The notes beneath the pieces were generated by a model that saw only the letters and a list, made by a program, of their open reading frames with translations, was not told the DNA's origin and did no database searches. The translations under genes were made by a program, and so were the position numbers. Shown here piece after piece: positions 52,567 through 63,552 of a stretch of 64,000 bases of DNA. Positions within the stretch are counted from its first letter, which is position 1; the number at the start of each line of letters is the position of its first letter. This DNA is from Lampris incognitus (taxonomy: Eukaryota > Chordata > Actinopteri > Lampriformes > Lampridae): NCBI RefSeq assembly GCF_029633865.1, contig NC_079212.1, positions 150,753,599 through 150,817,598 of the forward strand. Direction: 5' to 3'.

Positions 52567-55100
52567 AACCCACGTGCCACGCAGGTGTCGTTCCAGCAGG
52601 AGAGCTCCTGTCTGACTCGGGCGAACGCAGCCAGCTCCTCTGGGACCTTGTGAGGCCAGCCGTTCTGGATGTAGGTGCGGAGCTGGGAGAGGACAGGGTC
52701 CTGTTGGGAGGCTGCCCTCAGCTCCTGCAGAGAGACAGTGGCCTGGAGGGGTGTGTGTAGCATTTGGACAATGTCCTTTTCCACACAGTCAGTGTCCGTC
52801 TGTGGAGCTGGGGTGGAGACAGAGCGAGAGAGCAGGTCGGCGACAACATTGTCTCTGCCTGGGCTGAACTGCAGGCTGAAGTTGTACTGGCAGAGGCGGT
52901 CAGACCAGCGGTGCAGCCTCAGGGGTTTGTGGCCTGTCCCAGATGTGGACAGCAGCGCTGTCAGGGCCTGGTGATCTGTCCTGAGGGTGAAGGAGCGGCC
53001 ATAGAGGTAGAGGTGCCACCTTTCACAAGCCCAGATACAGGCTAACGCCTCACGCTCACCCACGGAGTACCGCTGCTTGGTCAGGTTGAGGGCACGGGAG
53101 GCGACGGGCTTCTCCACACCGTTCTGGGTTTGAGACAGCACAGCCCCTATCGCTGTGGCTGATGCGTCACAGGTCACAAAGGTGGAGCTGGAGATGTCGA
53201 AGTGAGCCAACACTGGTGGTGAAGTCAGTTGAGTCTTGAGATCACGCACAGCGTCACTGCATGCCTTTGACCACACCCATGGCTCGTCCTTACGCAGCAG
53301 CTGGTGCAGGGGGGCTGTGGTCGCAGAGTACTGGGGAAGAAACCTCAGGTAGTAACTTGTCATACCCAGGAAGGAGGCGACCTGGGCGGCCGAGCTGGGC
53401 TCAGGGATGGCCTGAATGGCGTCCACGTTGGATTGTAGTGGAGTTACACCGCTCGCTGACAGCCGGAACCCCACGAAGTCGATGGCTGGCACAGAGAGTA
53501 CACATTTCTCAGCATTGAGAGTTAGCTTGTGCTTGGACAGGGCTGCAAAGACCATGTTAAGGCGCTTGTCGTGGATTTCACTGGTGGGCCCGTGTACCAC
53601 TATATCGTCCAGATAAATGGCCACGCCCAGTATGCCAGCCAGCACGGAGACCATGATTTTCTGGAAGCAGCTAGGGGCGGAGCTGAGACCGAAAGGCATC
53701 CTGGTGGAGTGAAACACTCCTGCATGTGTCACAAAGGCTGTGAGGTTTCGGCTGCTGGGGTGGAGGGGCACCTGTAAGTACCCCTGTCTGAGGTTGAGCT
53801 TGGAGAACACCTCAGAGCCATAGAACTGAGCAGTGAGTTCTTCTGAGGTGGGCAGTGGATACTTATCAGGGACCACTGCCTTATTTACTGCACGTAGATC
53901 GACGCAGACACGCAGCCCCCCCGACTTCTTCTTAGCCACCACGAGGTTTGAGACCCAAGGTGACGCGTCCACCGGTTCAATGATGCCAGCTTCCAGCAGT
54001 TGTTGCAGCTCGGCGGAGACCCCATCACGGAGAGCCAACGGGATGCGGCGCAGTGGTTGGATGACAGATTTCACAGCAGGGTTGAGGAGAGGTTGATGGG
54101 TGAAGGCGGAGAGGCAGCCCAGCCCCATAAACAGCGATGGCCACTTCTGCTGCCAAGGTGTGGCGACAGTCAGGATTGCTGCCCCCCTTGTGTCTAAGAG
54201 GGAGAACCCCAGAGCGGAGAACAGGTCCAGGCCCATCAGGTTGGCCCCACGGCGTGCCACATGAAAAACTGCATTGGGCACCAGCTTGGTTCCATAGCGG
54301 ACAGTCACTTGGAGAGAGCCAACCAGATCGATTTTGGAGTCACCATACCCACAGAGGACAGCTGAGGGTGCGGACAGTGGCAGTGAACCGAAAAATTGAC
54401 TGTAGGTATCAACATTCAGGAGAGACACACCTGCACCGGTGTCCAACAGCAGGGGGATGCACACATCATTAATGTTGACTGTGCATGATTTGAATGACAC
54501 TGGCCCAGAGCTCACCTTGTGACTGACGGCGGTTGAAGACTGGGGGGTGTGGCCCTCTGACCCAGCCGGGGAAGATCGACAGACGTTGGCAAAGTGATTG
54601 TGCTTACCGCAGCTACGGCATGTCTGGCCACGGGCAGGGCAGTTCTGAGCCCTTGAAACATGAGACCGGGACCCACAGTTACCACAGGACTGTTGAGGGC
54701 GGGGCCGAGAACGCCGTCGTTGCAGTTGCAGGACGTCCCCAGTGGAGTCGGCGCCCGCCTCGCTCTGGCTGGGTTGCGTCCCGAGGGGCAGCCGTGAGTA
54801 GAGGGAGGAGTCGTTGGTAGCTTGACTGGAGGTGGCCACTTGCTGTGTATTTAGCATAGCAGCACACTCAGCTGCTCCCTCAACCTGTAGTGCGATGGTA
54901 ATTGCTCTGGACAGCAGCAGATCGTCTTTTTCCAGCAGGAGAGTCTCACGCACCTTTGCGTTGTTGGTGTGTTCGATTAGCTGGTCGCGAACCATCTCGT
55001 CCTGAAGCGCGCCAAACTTGCATGAGCTAGCTAGCCCTCGCAAATTAGCTACGTACTGCCGCACAGACTCACCAGGCAGTTGGTGTCGCTGACGGAATAT
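52567..55100 (-). pseudogene. Gypsy 2 gag end, protease, RT and RNase H
   Basis: An open minus frame from 55064 encodes the C-terminal gag (SVRQYVANLRGLASSCKFG), double zinc knuckles (CGNCGSRSHVSRAQNC and CRSCGKHNHFANVC), aspartic protease LLDTGAGVSLLNVD, RT blocks (VAKKKSGGLRVCVDLRAVNK, MPFGLSSAPSCFQKIM, AIYLDDIVVHG near 53600), RNase H (TCDASATAIGAVLSQ, LRTDHQALTALL) and linker DTDCVEKDIVQML. Catalytic residues look intact. The frame ends near 52527 after a shift into the integrase. Upstream, gag coding at 55521-55801 (MADISLPPPAPFLALPGEPP) is cut off by the SINE. Confidence 0.87.
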
Positions 55101-55113
55101 AAATCGCCGAAGG

Positions 55114-55507
55114 TCCGCGGTGGCGTAGCGGTCTAAGCGTCGGCTTGGTGTCGATGCAGTTGCCCACTGGGGACTGGGGTTCGCGCCCCGGTCTCGTCAG
55201 ACCCGACTATGGCCGGACTCGGTGAAGCAGCAATCATTGGCAACGCTGTCTTCGGGAGGGGGGCGGAGTCGGCTTGTGTTCGTCATGTGAATGCGTCTCT
55301 GGGTGTGTCGGAAAAACAGTGGTTCGGCTTGGATTCGCCTTGTCACGAAAGTGGGGAGGCGCTTTCCTTCGAGACTGCCGGCCGGAGAGATGCAGTTGGC
55401 GAACGCATGCAATACGAGGGTGGGTGTTTGAATTAAAATAGGGATCAATTGGCCACTAAATTGGGAGAAAAAAGGGGAAAATCAGAAATAAAAATTAAAA
55501 AAAAAAA
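55114..55507 (+). mobile_element. tRNA-derived SINE inserted in Gypsy 2 gag
   Basis: A-box-like ggtggcgtagcggtctaagc at 55119 and B-box-like gggttcgcgcccc at about 55177 form a pol III head. It is followed by a SINE body (aattggccactaaattggga) and an A-rich tail ending at 55507. A 13-bp direct repeat aaatcgccgaagg (55101-55113 and 55508-55520) is the target duplication. It is a clear, recent insertion on the opposite strand to gag. Confidence 0.92.
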
Positions 55508-55520
55508 AAATCGCCGAAGG

Positions 55521-55801
55521 AGGGCACTCTGTGGAGCAGCGAAATGGGTGCTCAGAAGTCCCACAGCTTCGGCAAAGCTTGTGACGTTCCCCAGAGTCCC
55601 GAGCACACGATGACCCTCTGCTCCCAAGCAGTGTAGCAACAGAGCCGTCTTCCTAGCCTGGCTCACGTCGTCGAGCCCTGAGGCGATGATGTAATTTTCA
55701 AAACTATGTAGCCAGCGAGTCCATGGTACCGGAGGCTCGCCAGGTAACGCCAGGAAGGGGGCAGGTGGTGGGAGGGAGATATCAGCCATCCTCGTCGCCA
55801 A
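55521..55801 (-). pseudogene. Gypsy 2 gag N-terminal part
   Basis: Minus strand from about 55789: MADISLPPPAPFLALPGEPP, VPWTRWLHSFENYIIASGL, ARKTALLLHCLGAEGHRVLG, FAEAVGLLSTHFAAPQSALL. This is a capsid-like gag start beginning close to the primer binding site. It ends at the SINE target duplication. Confidence 0.85.
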
Positions 55802-56001
55802 TATTGTATTTAGAAATCACGTCAGGACACAGCGCTGTCGCTCGACACAACCTCTCCGTGGCATTCTTTATTTAGACTGACACAGCATCACAGGCAGACC
55901 CGATCAAACAACCCAGAGCCCGCAGGCATCACCAATCGATCCCAGCACAATAGAACAGCACCAAATCAAATGCAGCACTGTCGATGTGTGCATACATAAC
56001 A
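55802..56001 (-). repeat. Gypsy 2 upstream LTR (5' LTR)
   Basis: 200 bp; see the element entry for the pairing and TSD. Confidence 0.9.
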
Positions 56002-58930
56002 AAACTGACTACTCGTCAGTCCCATATGTGGACCCAGTGACGTTACGGAGCGAGCTAGCCAGTCGGTGTCCGTTGTTAGCACAGCAAGACGGGCGAATGG
56101 ACTGGATGCGGTAAGGGGCTCGCCCCACAGTGAGTCGGGCCGTCTTCTGGTTTAGCGAAGTAACGTTATCAGTACAGTGTAGTGGTGGGTTCATGCGACC
56201 ATCGAGGAACGCAGAAGGAGTCGTCTGTTGCCGTGTTGTGCTGCCGAGGCGAGCGCACGGTTCGACCGTGAGATGGTGCTAACGGCTAACTAGCCAGTTA
56301 GCTAGGAGGGCTGCCGGCCTGACGTTCGCTGCTGCGCTGCGGCGGGAAGCGCGAGACGAAGAGGAGCATTCATTGTGAGTACAAGCCGGATGTGCGGGCT
56401 TCCAAGGGGAGCAAAGAGGGCTGTTTAGGGTCCCAATGTACCCGATAAAGAAACAGGCCTGCAACTGGGGGTTGACTTTCTTTTATTTTATTGCCGGCTT
56501 AGTTATAAGGTTGTTGAGCTGTATGCTAATGTGTTGGTCTGATTAATTTGTGTATATCTGAATGCAGATGCTTGTTAGCCATTGAGGCTTATCACTTTCA
56601 TTCATTCTAATAATTATTACTCATAATACATTTGTATATATAATTCTATGTACCTGTGTGAGTGTGGATTATTCATGTGTGTTTATTCCTGTGGTGTCTA
56701 GGCTATGGTAAGTGACATGCTGAGACAACCTTAAAGGGCTAGTCCACCGTTTTAATATAAGTTACTCGGTGACACATTGAGGTGTCTAGACCATGTTAGA
56801 TTGCCTTAAAGGGGTCATATGCCATATTTCAGCGCCTTAAAGGGGTCGTCAACCTTTTTAGTTGGAGTTACCAGATGACACTGTAAGACATTTAGAGCCT
56901 TTAGAACATACTTTAAACACCTAAAAAGCGAAGTTACCATACTTCAATAGTTTATTGGATACCGAGTTGTATAGAGAACTCAGTAGCGTTGTCCTTGACA
57001 GTTAAAAGGGATAGATAGCGCTACATAGACTTAAATCTAAATTCCAGTCTTCTGAGTGTCTTGTTCTTGGTCCATCTCCCTGAGCCATGAATAGACTCGG
57101 CTCAGTCCAAATTGTGATACTCTACCAGCCTCCTGGTTGTTACTCGTTATTTCTTGAAGAATTTGGAGAATTTGTCTCAGGCCTTGTTGCTCACTCTGAT
57201 GAGATTCTAATTCTAGGTGATTTCAATATTCATGTGAATAAGGCTGCTGATCCTCTAAGTAAAGCCTTTCTGGCACTAGTTGACACTTTTGGGTTCACTC
57301 AGTTTGTTCAAGAGTCGACTCATTGCAGTGGTAACACCCTTGATTTGGTTTTATCTAAAGGAATAGCTGTTTCTGATCTGATGTCTTACCAACCACATCT
57401 GCTGTGTCAGATCATTTTCTCATCACATGTGAAGCATTATTGGCCTGTCCAGTTAATGTCAGCACAGATGTAATTGCCACTCGCCATATCGGTCCCTCCA
57501 CTTTAGCTGCATTTGGCCAGCAGCTGCCTGAAGTCTTGGCTCCTTTCACTGTGGTAAATGACTCTGTTGAAAATTTCACTGGTGACTTAAATGTGGCCCT
57601 CTCTAGTCTCCTCGATTCAGTTGCACCTCTCACTACCAGAGCTAGGCGACTAAAGAGGCCTACACCCTGGTTTAATGATGAGACACATGCTCTTAAGCGG
57701 ACCTGCAGGAGACTGGAACGTAAATGGCGAAAATCAAAATTGGAAGCTTTTCACCTATTGTGGCACGAGTGTTTATTGAAATACAAGCGTGCTTTATTTA
57801 CCGCAAAAACATTGATCTCTCTCACTTAATAAATATTAATAAACATAACCCCAGAGTTCTCTTTGACACTGTATCTAAACTTACTAAAAAGCAGCCATCT
57901 ATTAGCTGCTCACCATACACAGCCCATTAATTTCTTGATTTTTTCTGCAATAAGGTTGAGGAGATCTTAAACAAAACTAGTTCTTCAACTCCATCTACTC
58001 CTGCAGATCCTGTCATACTAAATTCATATCTACACAATGAGTCACTGACAGTCCCAGTTATTACAGCTTTTGAGACTATCTCTCTTGATACTTTGAGTAA
58101 GTTCGTGTCAGCTTCTAAACCAACTGCTTGCCTTCTTGACCCCTTACCAGCAAAACTTTTTAAAGACCTCTGGCCTTTTCTTGGACCTACAATGCTAGAC
58201 ATCGTTAATGTATCTCTTACTACTGGCATTGTTCCCAGCAGTTATAAGACAGCTGTGGTTAAACCTCTATTTGAAAAACCGCACCTTGATCCAGGGTCTC
58301 TTAATAACTATCGGCCAGTCTCTAATCTTCCATTCTTCTCTAAAGTACTAGAGAGAGTTGTGTATCAACAACTTTCGACCCATATAGAAGAAAACCATCT
58401 ATATGAACCTTTTCAGTCGGCTTTCAGGCCCTGTCACTCCACCTAAACTGCTCTGACCAGAGTGGTGAATGATCTTCTACTGGCGATCGACTCTGATTCC
58501 ACTTCTGTGCTTCTACTACTGGACCTCAGTGCAGCCTTTGACACCATCAATCACTGTATACGTTTAGATAGATTAAATTGTAATTTTGGTTTCTCTGGCT
58601 TAGCTCTCTCTTGGCTTAAGTCCTACTTATCTGGAAGAACACATTGTGTCTGCTATAATAATATTATATCAAAATTTTCTGACATTAAACACGGTGTGCC
58701 TCAGGGCTCAGTACTTGGCCCTCTACTTTTCTCTCTTTACATTACACCTCTTGGCCAAATTATACGCAGTTACGGAATAAATTTCCATTGCTATGCTGAT
58801 GATACTCAGTTGTATGTGCCTATAAGGGCTGATGATGATACTCAAATCACTAATTTAGAGGCCTGCGTGGCTACTGTGCAAAACTGGATGTCACTTAACT
58901 TTCTACTACTACTACTTTCGGCTGCTCCCG

Positions 58931-61249
58931 TTAGGGGTCGCCACAGCGGATCATCCGTTTCCATTTCTTCCTGTCTTCTGCGTCTTCCTCTGTCACACCA
59001 GCCACCTGCATGTCTTCCCTCACCACATCCATAAACCTCCTCTTTGGCCTTCCTCTTCTCCTCTTCCCTGGCAGCTCCATATTCAGCATCCTTCTCCCAA
59101 TATACTCGGCATCTCTCCTCCACACATGTCCAAGCCATCTCAATCTTGCCTCTCTTGCTTTGTCCCCAAACTGTCCAACCTGAGCGGTCCCTCTAATATA
59201 ATCATTCCTAATCCTGTCCTTCTTCGTTACTCCCAGTGAAAATCTTAGCATCTTCAACTCTGCCACCCCCAGCTCCGCCTCCTGTCTTTTCGTCAGTGCC
59301 ACTGTCTCCAAACCATATAACATAGCTGCTCTCACAACCATCTTGTAAACTTTCCCTTTAACTCTTGCTGATACCCTTCTGTCGCAAATCACTCCTGACA
59401 CACTTCTCCACCCACTCCAACCTGCCTGCACTCTCTTTTTCACCTCTCTACTGCACTCCCCGTTACTTTGGACAGTTGACCCCAAGTATTTAAACTCAAA
59501 TGCCTTTGTCACCTCCACTCCTTGCATCCTGACCATTCCACTGTCCTCTCTCTCATTCACGCATAGGTATTCCGTCTTGCTCCTACAGACTTTCATTCCT
59601 CTTCTCTCCAGTGCATACCTCCACCTCTCCAGGCTCTCCTCCACCTGCACCCTACTCTCACTACAGATCACAATGTCATCCGCGAACATCATCGTCCATG
59701 GAGACTCCTGCCTGATCTTGTCCGTCAACCTGTCCATCACCATTGCAAACAAGAAAGGGCTAAGAGCCGATCCTTGATGTAATCCCACCTCCACCTTGAA
59801 CCCATCTGTCATTCCAACCGCACACCTCACCATTGTCACACTTCCCTCATACGTATCCTGCACCACTCCTACATACTTCTCTGCAACTCCTGACTTCCTC
59901 ATACAATACCACACCTCCTCTCTCGGCACTCTGTCATAAGCTTTCTCTAAATCTACAAAGACACAATGCAACTCTTTCTGGCCTTCTCTATACTTCTCAA
60001 TCAACATTCTCAAAGCAAACGTCGCATCTGTGGTGCTCTTTTGTGGCATGAAACCATACTGCTGCTCGCTGATCGTCACCTCTCCTCTTAACCTAGCTTC
60101 TATTACTCTTTCCCAAATCTTCATGCTGTGGCTGATCAACTTTATACCTCTGTAGTTGTTACAGTTCTGCACATCGCCCTTGTTCTTGAAAATCGGTACC
60201 AGTATGCTTCTTCTCCACTCCTCAGGCATCCTCTCACTTTCCAGGATTGTGTTAAACAATCTAGTTAAAAACTCCACTGCCATCTCTCCTAAACATCTCC
60301 ATGCCTCCACAGGTATGTCATCAGGACCAACTGCCTTTCCATTCTTCATCCTCTTCATAGCTGCCCTCACTTCCTCCTTGCTAATCCGCTGAACTTCCTG
60401 ATTCACTATCCCTACATCATCCAACCTTCTCTCTCTCTCATTTTCTTCATTCATCAGCCCCTCAAAGTATTCCTTCCACCTTCTTAGCACACTCTCCTCA
60501 CTTGTCAGCACATTTCCATCTCTATCCTTGATCGCCCTAACTTGCTGCACATCCTTTGCAGCTTGGTCCCTCTGTCTAGCCAATCGGTACAAGTCCTTTT
60601 CTCCTTCCTTAGTGTCTAATCTGTCATACAACTCACCATACGCCTTTTCCTTTGCCTTTGCCACCTCTCTCTTTGCTTTACGCTGCATCTCCTTGTACTC
60701 CTGTCTACTTTCTTCATCTCTCTGACTATCCCACTTCTTCTTTGCCAACCTTTTCCTCTGTATAATTTGCTGTACTTCCTCATTCCACCACCAAGTCTCC
60801 TTGTCTTCCTTCCTCTGTCCTGATGACACACCAAGTACCTTCCTAGCGGTCTCCCTCACTATTTCTGCAGTGGTTGTCCAGCCATCTGGCAACTCTTCAC
60901 TACCACCCAGTGCCTGTCTTAACTCCTGCCTGAACTCCACACAACAGTCTTCCTTCTTCAACTTCCACCATTTGATCTTCGGCTGTGTCTTCACTCGCTT
61001 CCCCTTGTTGGTCTCCAAAGTCATCCTACAGACCAACATCCGATGCTGCCTAGCTACGCTCTCCCCTGTCACCACCTTGCAGTCTCCAATCCCTTTTAGA
61101 TGGCGCCTTCTACATAAGATATAGTCCACCTGTGTGCACTTTCCTCCACTCTTGTACGTCACCCTGTGTTCCTCCCTCTTCTTGAAATATGTATTCACCA
61201 CAGCCATTTCCATCCTTTTCGCAAAATCGACCACCATCTGTCCTTCCAC
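58931..61249 (-). pseudogene. RTE endonuclease end and reverse transcriptase (772 codons)
   Basis: Same frame as the endonuclease part. It holds VVNTYFKKREEHRVTYKSGG, YILCRRRHLKGIGDCKVVTG and ARQHRMLVCRM (end of the nuclease). The RT blocks are VRAAMKRMKNGKAVGPDDIP, VEAWRCLGEM, CNNYRGIKLISHSMKIWERV, QYGFMPQKSTTDATFALRM, CVFVDLEKAYDRVPREEVWY, GLHQGSALSPFLFAMVMDRL, MMFADDIVICSE (catalytic FADD, about residue 530) and FKYLGSTVQSNGECSREVKK. It ends LRWLGHVWRRDAEYIGRRML and KRMIRCGDP, stop at 58931. The frame is otherwise uninterrupted. Only the upstream nonsense codon disables the full protein. Confidence 0.9.
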
Positions 61250-61924
61250 ATTTCTCTTCTTGACTCCTTACCTTCCCATCACCTCCTCATCGCCTCTGTT
61301 CCCTTCACCAACATGTCCATTGAAGTCCGCTCCAATCACCACTCTCTCCTCCTTGGGTACCCTCTCCACCATGTCGTCCAACTCATTCCAGAATTCTTCT
61401 TTTTCATCCATCTCACACCCAACTTGCGGGGCATATGCGCTGATAACATTCAGCAATAAACCTTCAATTTCCAGCTTCATACTCATCACTCTGTCTGACA
61501 CTCTCTTCACCTCCAGCACGCTCTTGACATACTCTTCCTTCAGAATTACCCCTACCCCATTTCTCCTCCCATTCACACCATGGTAGAAGAGTTTGAACCC
61601 ACCTCCGATACTCCTGGCCTTACTCCCCTTCCACCTGGTCTCTTGCACATACAGTATGCCTACCTTTCTTCTTTCCATCATGTCAGCCAGCTCTCTCCCT
61701 TTACCAGTCATAGTGCCAACATTCAAAGTTCCAACTCTCACCTCCACATGCCTACCCTTCCTCCTCTCTAGCTGCCTCTGGACATGCTTTCCCCCTCTCC
61801 TTCTCCTTCGCCCAACAGTAGCATAGTTTCCACCGACACCCTGTTGGTTAACAGTACCGGTGGCGGTTGTTGGTAACCCGGGCCTCGACCGATCCGGTAT
61901 GTAAGTCTTATTTATGATCCGCAT
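61250..61924 (-). pseudogene. RTE endonuclease domain (N-terminal part)
   Basis: Apurinic-type endonuclease of the RTE protein: VRVGTLNVGTMTGKGRELAD, ILYVQETRWKGSKARSIGGG, NGVGVILKEEYVKSVLEV, LLNVISAYAPQVGCEMDEKE and VVIGADFNGHVGEGNRG, carrying the N, E and D-N catalytic motifs. The frame ends in TAA at about 61262 after EEVMGR, exactly where the same frame continues into GVKKRNVEGQMVVDFAKRM. A single base change (probably from Tyr) separates it from the RT half. Confidence 0.85.
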
Positions 61925-63552
61925 ATTTGATTTGGCAAAGATTTTACGCCGGATGCCCTTCCTGACGCAACCCTCCCCATTTGTCCGGGCTTGGGACCGG
62001 CACTAAGGATGCACTGGCTTGTGCATCCTCAGTGGCTGGGTTGATGTCACTTAACTTTCTGCTTTTAAATTCAGATAAAACCGAGATGCTGGTCATTGGG
62101 CCTGCTAGACACAGACACCAATTTGATCAAGTAATGATAATGATCGACAACTCTGTGGTTTCACAAAGTGTGGCAGCCAAAAATCTTGGTGTTACGTTTG
62201 ATCCCAGCCTTTCCTTTGATAAGCACATTAAAGAAATCACCAAGACTGCCTTTTTTCACTTACGTAACATAGCTAAAATTCGGTCCTTCCTGTCCATGGC
62301 TGACGCAGAGATTCTAATACATGCATTTGTTTCATCCAGACTTGATTACTGTAATGTTCTGTTCTCAGGTCTGCCACATTCTAGTACTAAAAGTCTTCAG
62401 ATGGTTCAGAATGCTGCTGCTAGAATCCTAACTGAAACTAGGAAATGTGACCATATTACACCAATTCTTGCCTCCCTTCATTGGCTTCCTATCCCTGTTA
62501 GATCAGAGTAAAAGGTGCTTCTGCAGACTTATACAATCCTAAATGGGCTTGCTCCATCCTACCTGTCTGATCTCCTTAAACCTTACATGCCATCTCGAGC
62601 ACTTCGTTCTCAAAATACAGGGCTCCTGTGTGTACCCAAAGTTAAAAAGAAGTCAGCTGGTGGCAGGGCCTTTTCCTATCAGGCTCCATTGTTGTGGAAT
62701 AACCTGCCTGCTGCCATTAGACCATCAGAGTCTGTTGAGTCTTTAAATCCAAACTTAAAACTCATCTTTTTGCCTTAGTTTACAATTAGTTGCCTTTAAG
62801 ATGAGTGCTTCACAACCTGTACTGGATGGTGGGTTGGTTTTCTGTCTCAATGAATTTACCAACCACTGTTCTGCCGACGAGATTATCGAGTATAGATTAT
62901 AGAGTATAGAGTATAGATTACAGAGTATAGATTATGACTAATTGATGACTTAATTGATTATGGCTAATGACTATTGCAAACTGTTCTCTTCTCTAACATG
63001 TCTTTTCTGTCTCTCTGAATGACGTCTTCTCCTTTCTCTTTTTCTGTGTGTGAAGGTTGTCATGTGAGTCTCTCTTGCATGCATGTGCAGTCGGTTCTCC
63101 TCCCAGGTCTCCATGGTGATGGTGGTCGTCATTTGGATGCTGCCTGCCCTTCCTCTCCTCACATAAGTATTTCTGTTATTACATGATGATGCTGGTCGCG
63201 TGGCTTGGGTCCTGGACTGCTCCGTTGGCATGTGGACACTGCTTGGCATCCTGTGCATCATGTTCTTCATAAATGTTATGTCCATTATAATTCTGTTATC
63301 CTCTTTCAATGTTGTATTATGTAAATTGTGTAAACACAACATCCATTGCACGAGAGAGAGATCCCTCCTCTGTTGCTCTCCCTGAGGTTTCTTCCTATTT
63401 TTTCTCCGTTAAAGGTTTTTTTTTAGGGAGTTGCTCCTATCCGATGAGAGGGTCTAAGGACAGGATGTTGTGTTGCTGTTAAGCCCACTGAGGCAAACTT
63501 GTAATTTGTGATATTGGGCTATACAAATAAAATTGATTTGATTTGATTTGAT

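Larger units (their letters stand above)
51131..56001 (-). mobile_element. Ty3/Gypsy LTR retrotransposon 2
   Basis: A minus-strand element with 200-bp LTRs (51131-51330 and 55802-56001), a polypurine tract (gggggggggaaa on the minus strand, at 51331), and a presumed primer site ttggcgacgagg just inside the upstream LTR. It is flanked by aaact (51126-51130 and 56002-56006). LTRs differ at about four positions (2%). The gag is disrupted by a SINE, and pol has one frameshift and one stop. It lies within the unclassified element inside L2 copy B. Confidence 0.92.
50670..57033. mobile_element. Unclassified ~1.5-kb element split by Gypsy 2
   Basis: The halves 50670-51130 and 56007-57033 together interrupt L2 copy B and are themselves separated by Gypsy 2. 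The left half starts tgtaaccctgtgg and the right half ends gcgctaca, giving TG...CA ends. Two gtgattggttg motifs (inverted CCAAT boxes) at about 50858 and 50899 and a GC-rich stretch follow. No protein is encoded. It could be a solo LTR or a non-autonomous DNA transposon. Exact ends and TSD could not be fixed. Confidence 0.45.
58905..62042 (-). mobile_element. Near full-length RTE-clade LINE
   Basis: A 3.1-kb minus-strand element inserted in the RT of L2 copy B. The 18-bp direct repeat gatgtcacttaactttct lies at 58887-58904 and 62043-62060. The 5' region (gccggatgcccttcctgacg, cttgggaccggcactaagga) precedes an endonuclease-RT protein. The 3' end has a short UTR and an (agt)n tail at 58905-58914. 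The long TSD and near-complete length indicate a fairly recent insertion. Confidence 0.93.
50428..63552 (+). mobile_element. L2/CR1-clade LINE copy B with large nested insertions
   Basis: A plus-strand LINE. The endonuclease start FGFINIRSLSTKALLINDVI and GLCETWL is at 50433-50670. After a 6.4-kb insertion comes VQIVILYQPPGCYSLFLEEF, ILILGDFNIHVNKAADPLSK at 57200, then the RT as in copy A (YADDTQLYVP at about 58790). A 3.1-kb RTE insertion follows. The protein then resumes at NFLLLNSDKTEMLVIGPARH (62050) and ends LWNNLPAAIRPSESVESLNP and LKLIFLP at 62778. The 3' UTR and a (gattt)n tail end at 63552. Flanking taataa (50422-50427 and 63553-63558) is the likely TSD. Several stops, for example in CHST-TALTRV at 58444, show decay. 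Confidence 0.87.

Noticed and set aside
55119..55190. Functional tRNA gene on the plus strand
   Set aside because: A- and B-box-like sequences are present, but the cloverleaf is not convincing and the unit continues into a SINE body with a poly(A) tail and a 13-bp TSD.
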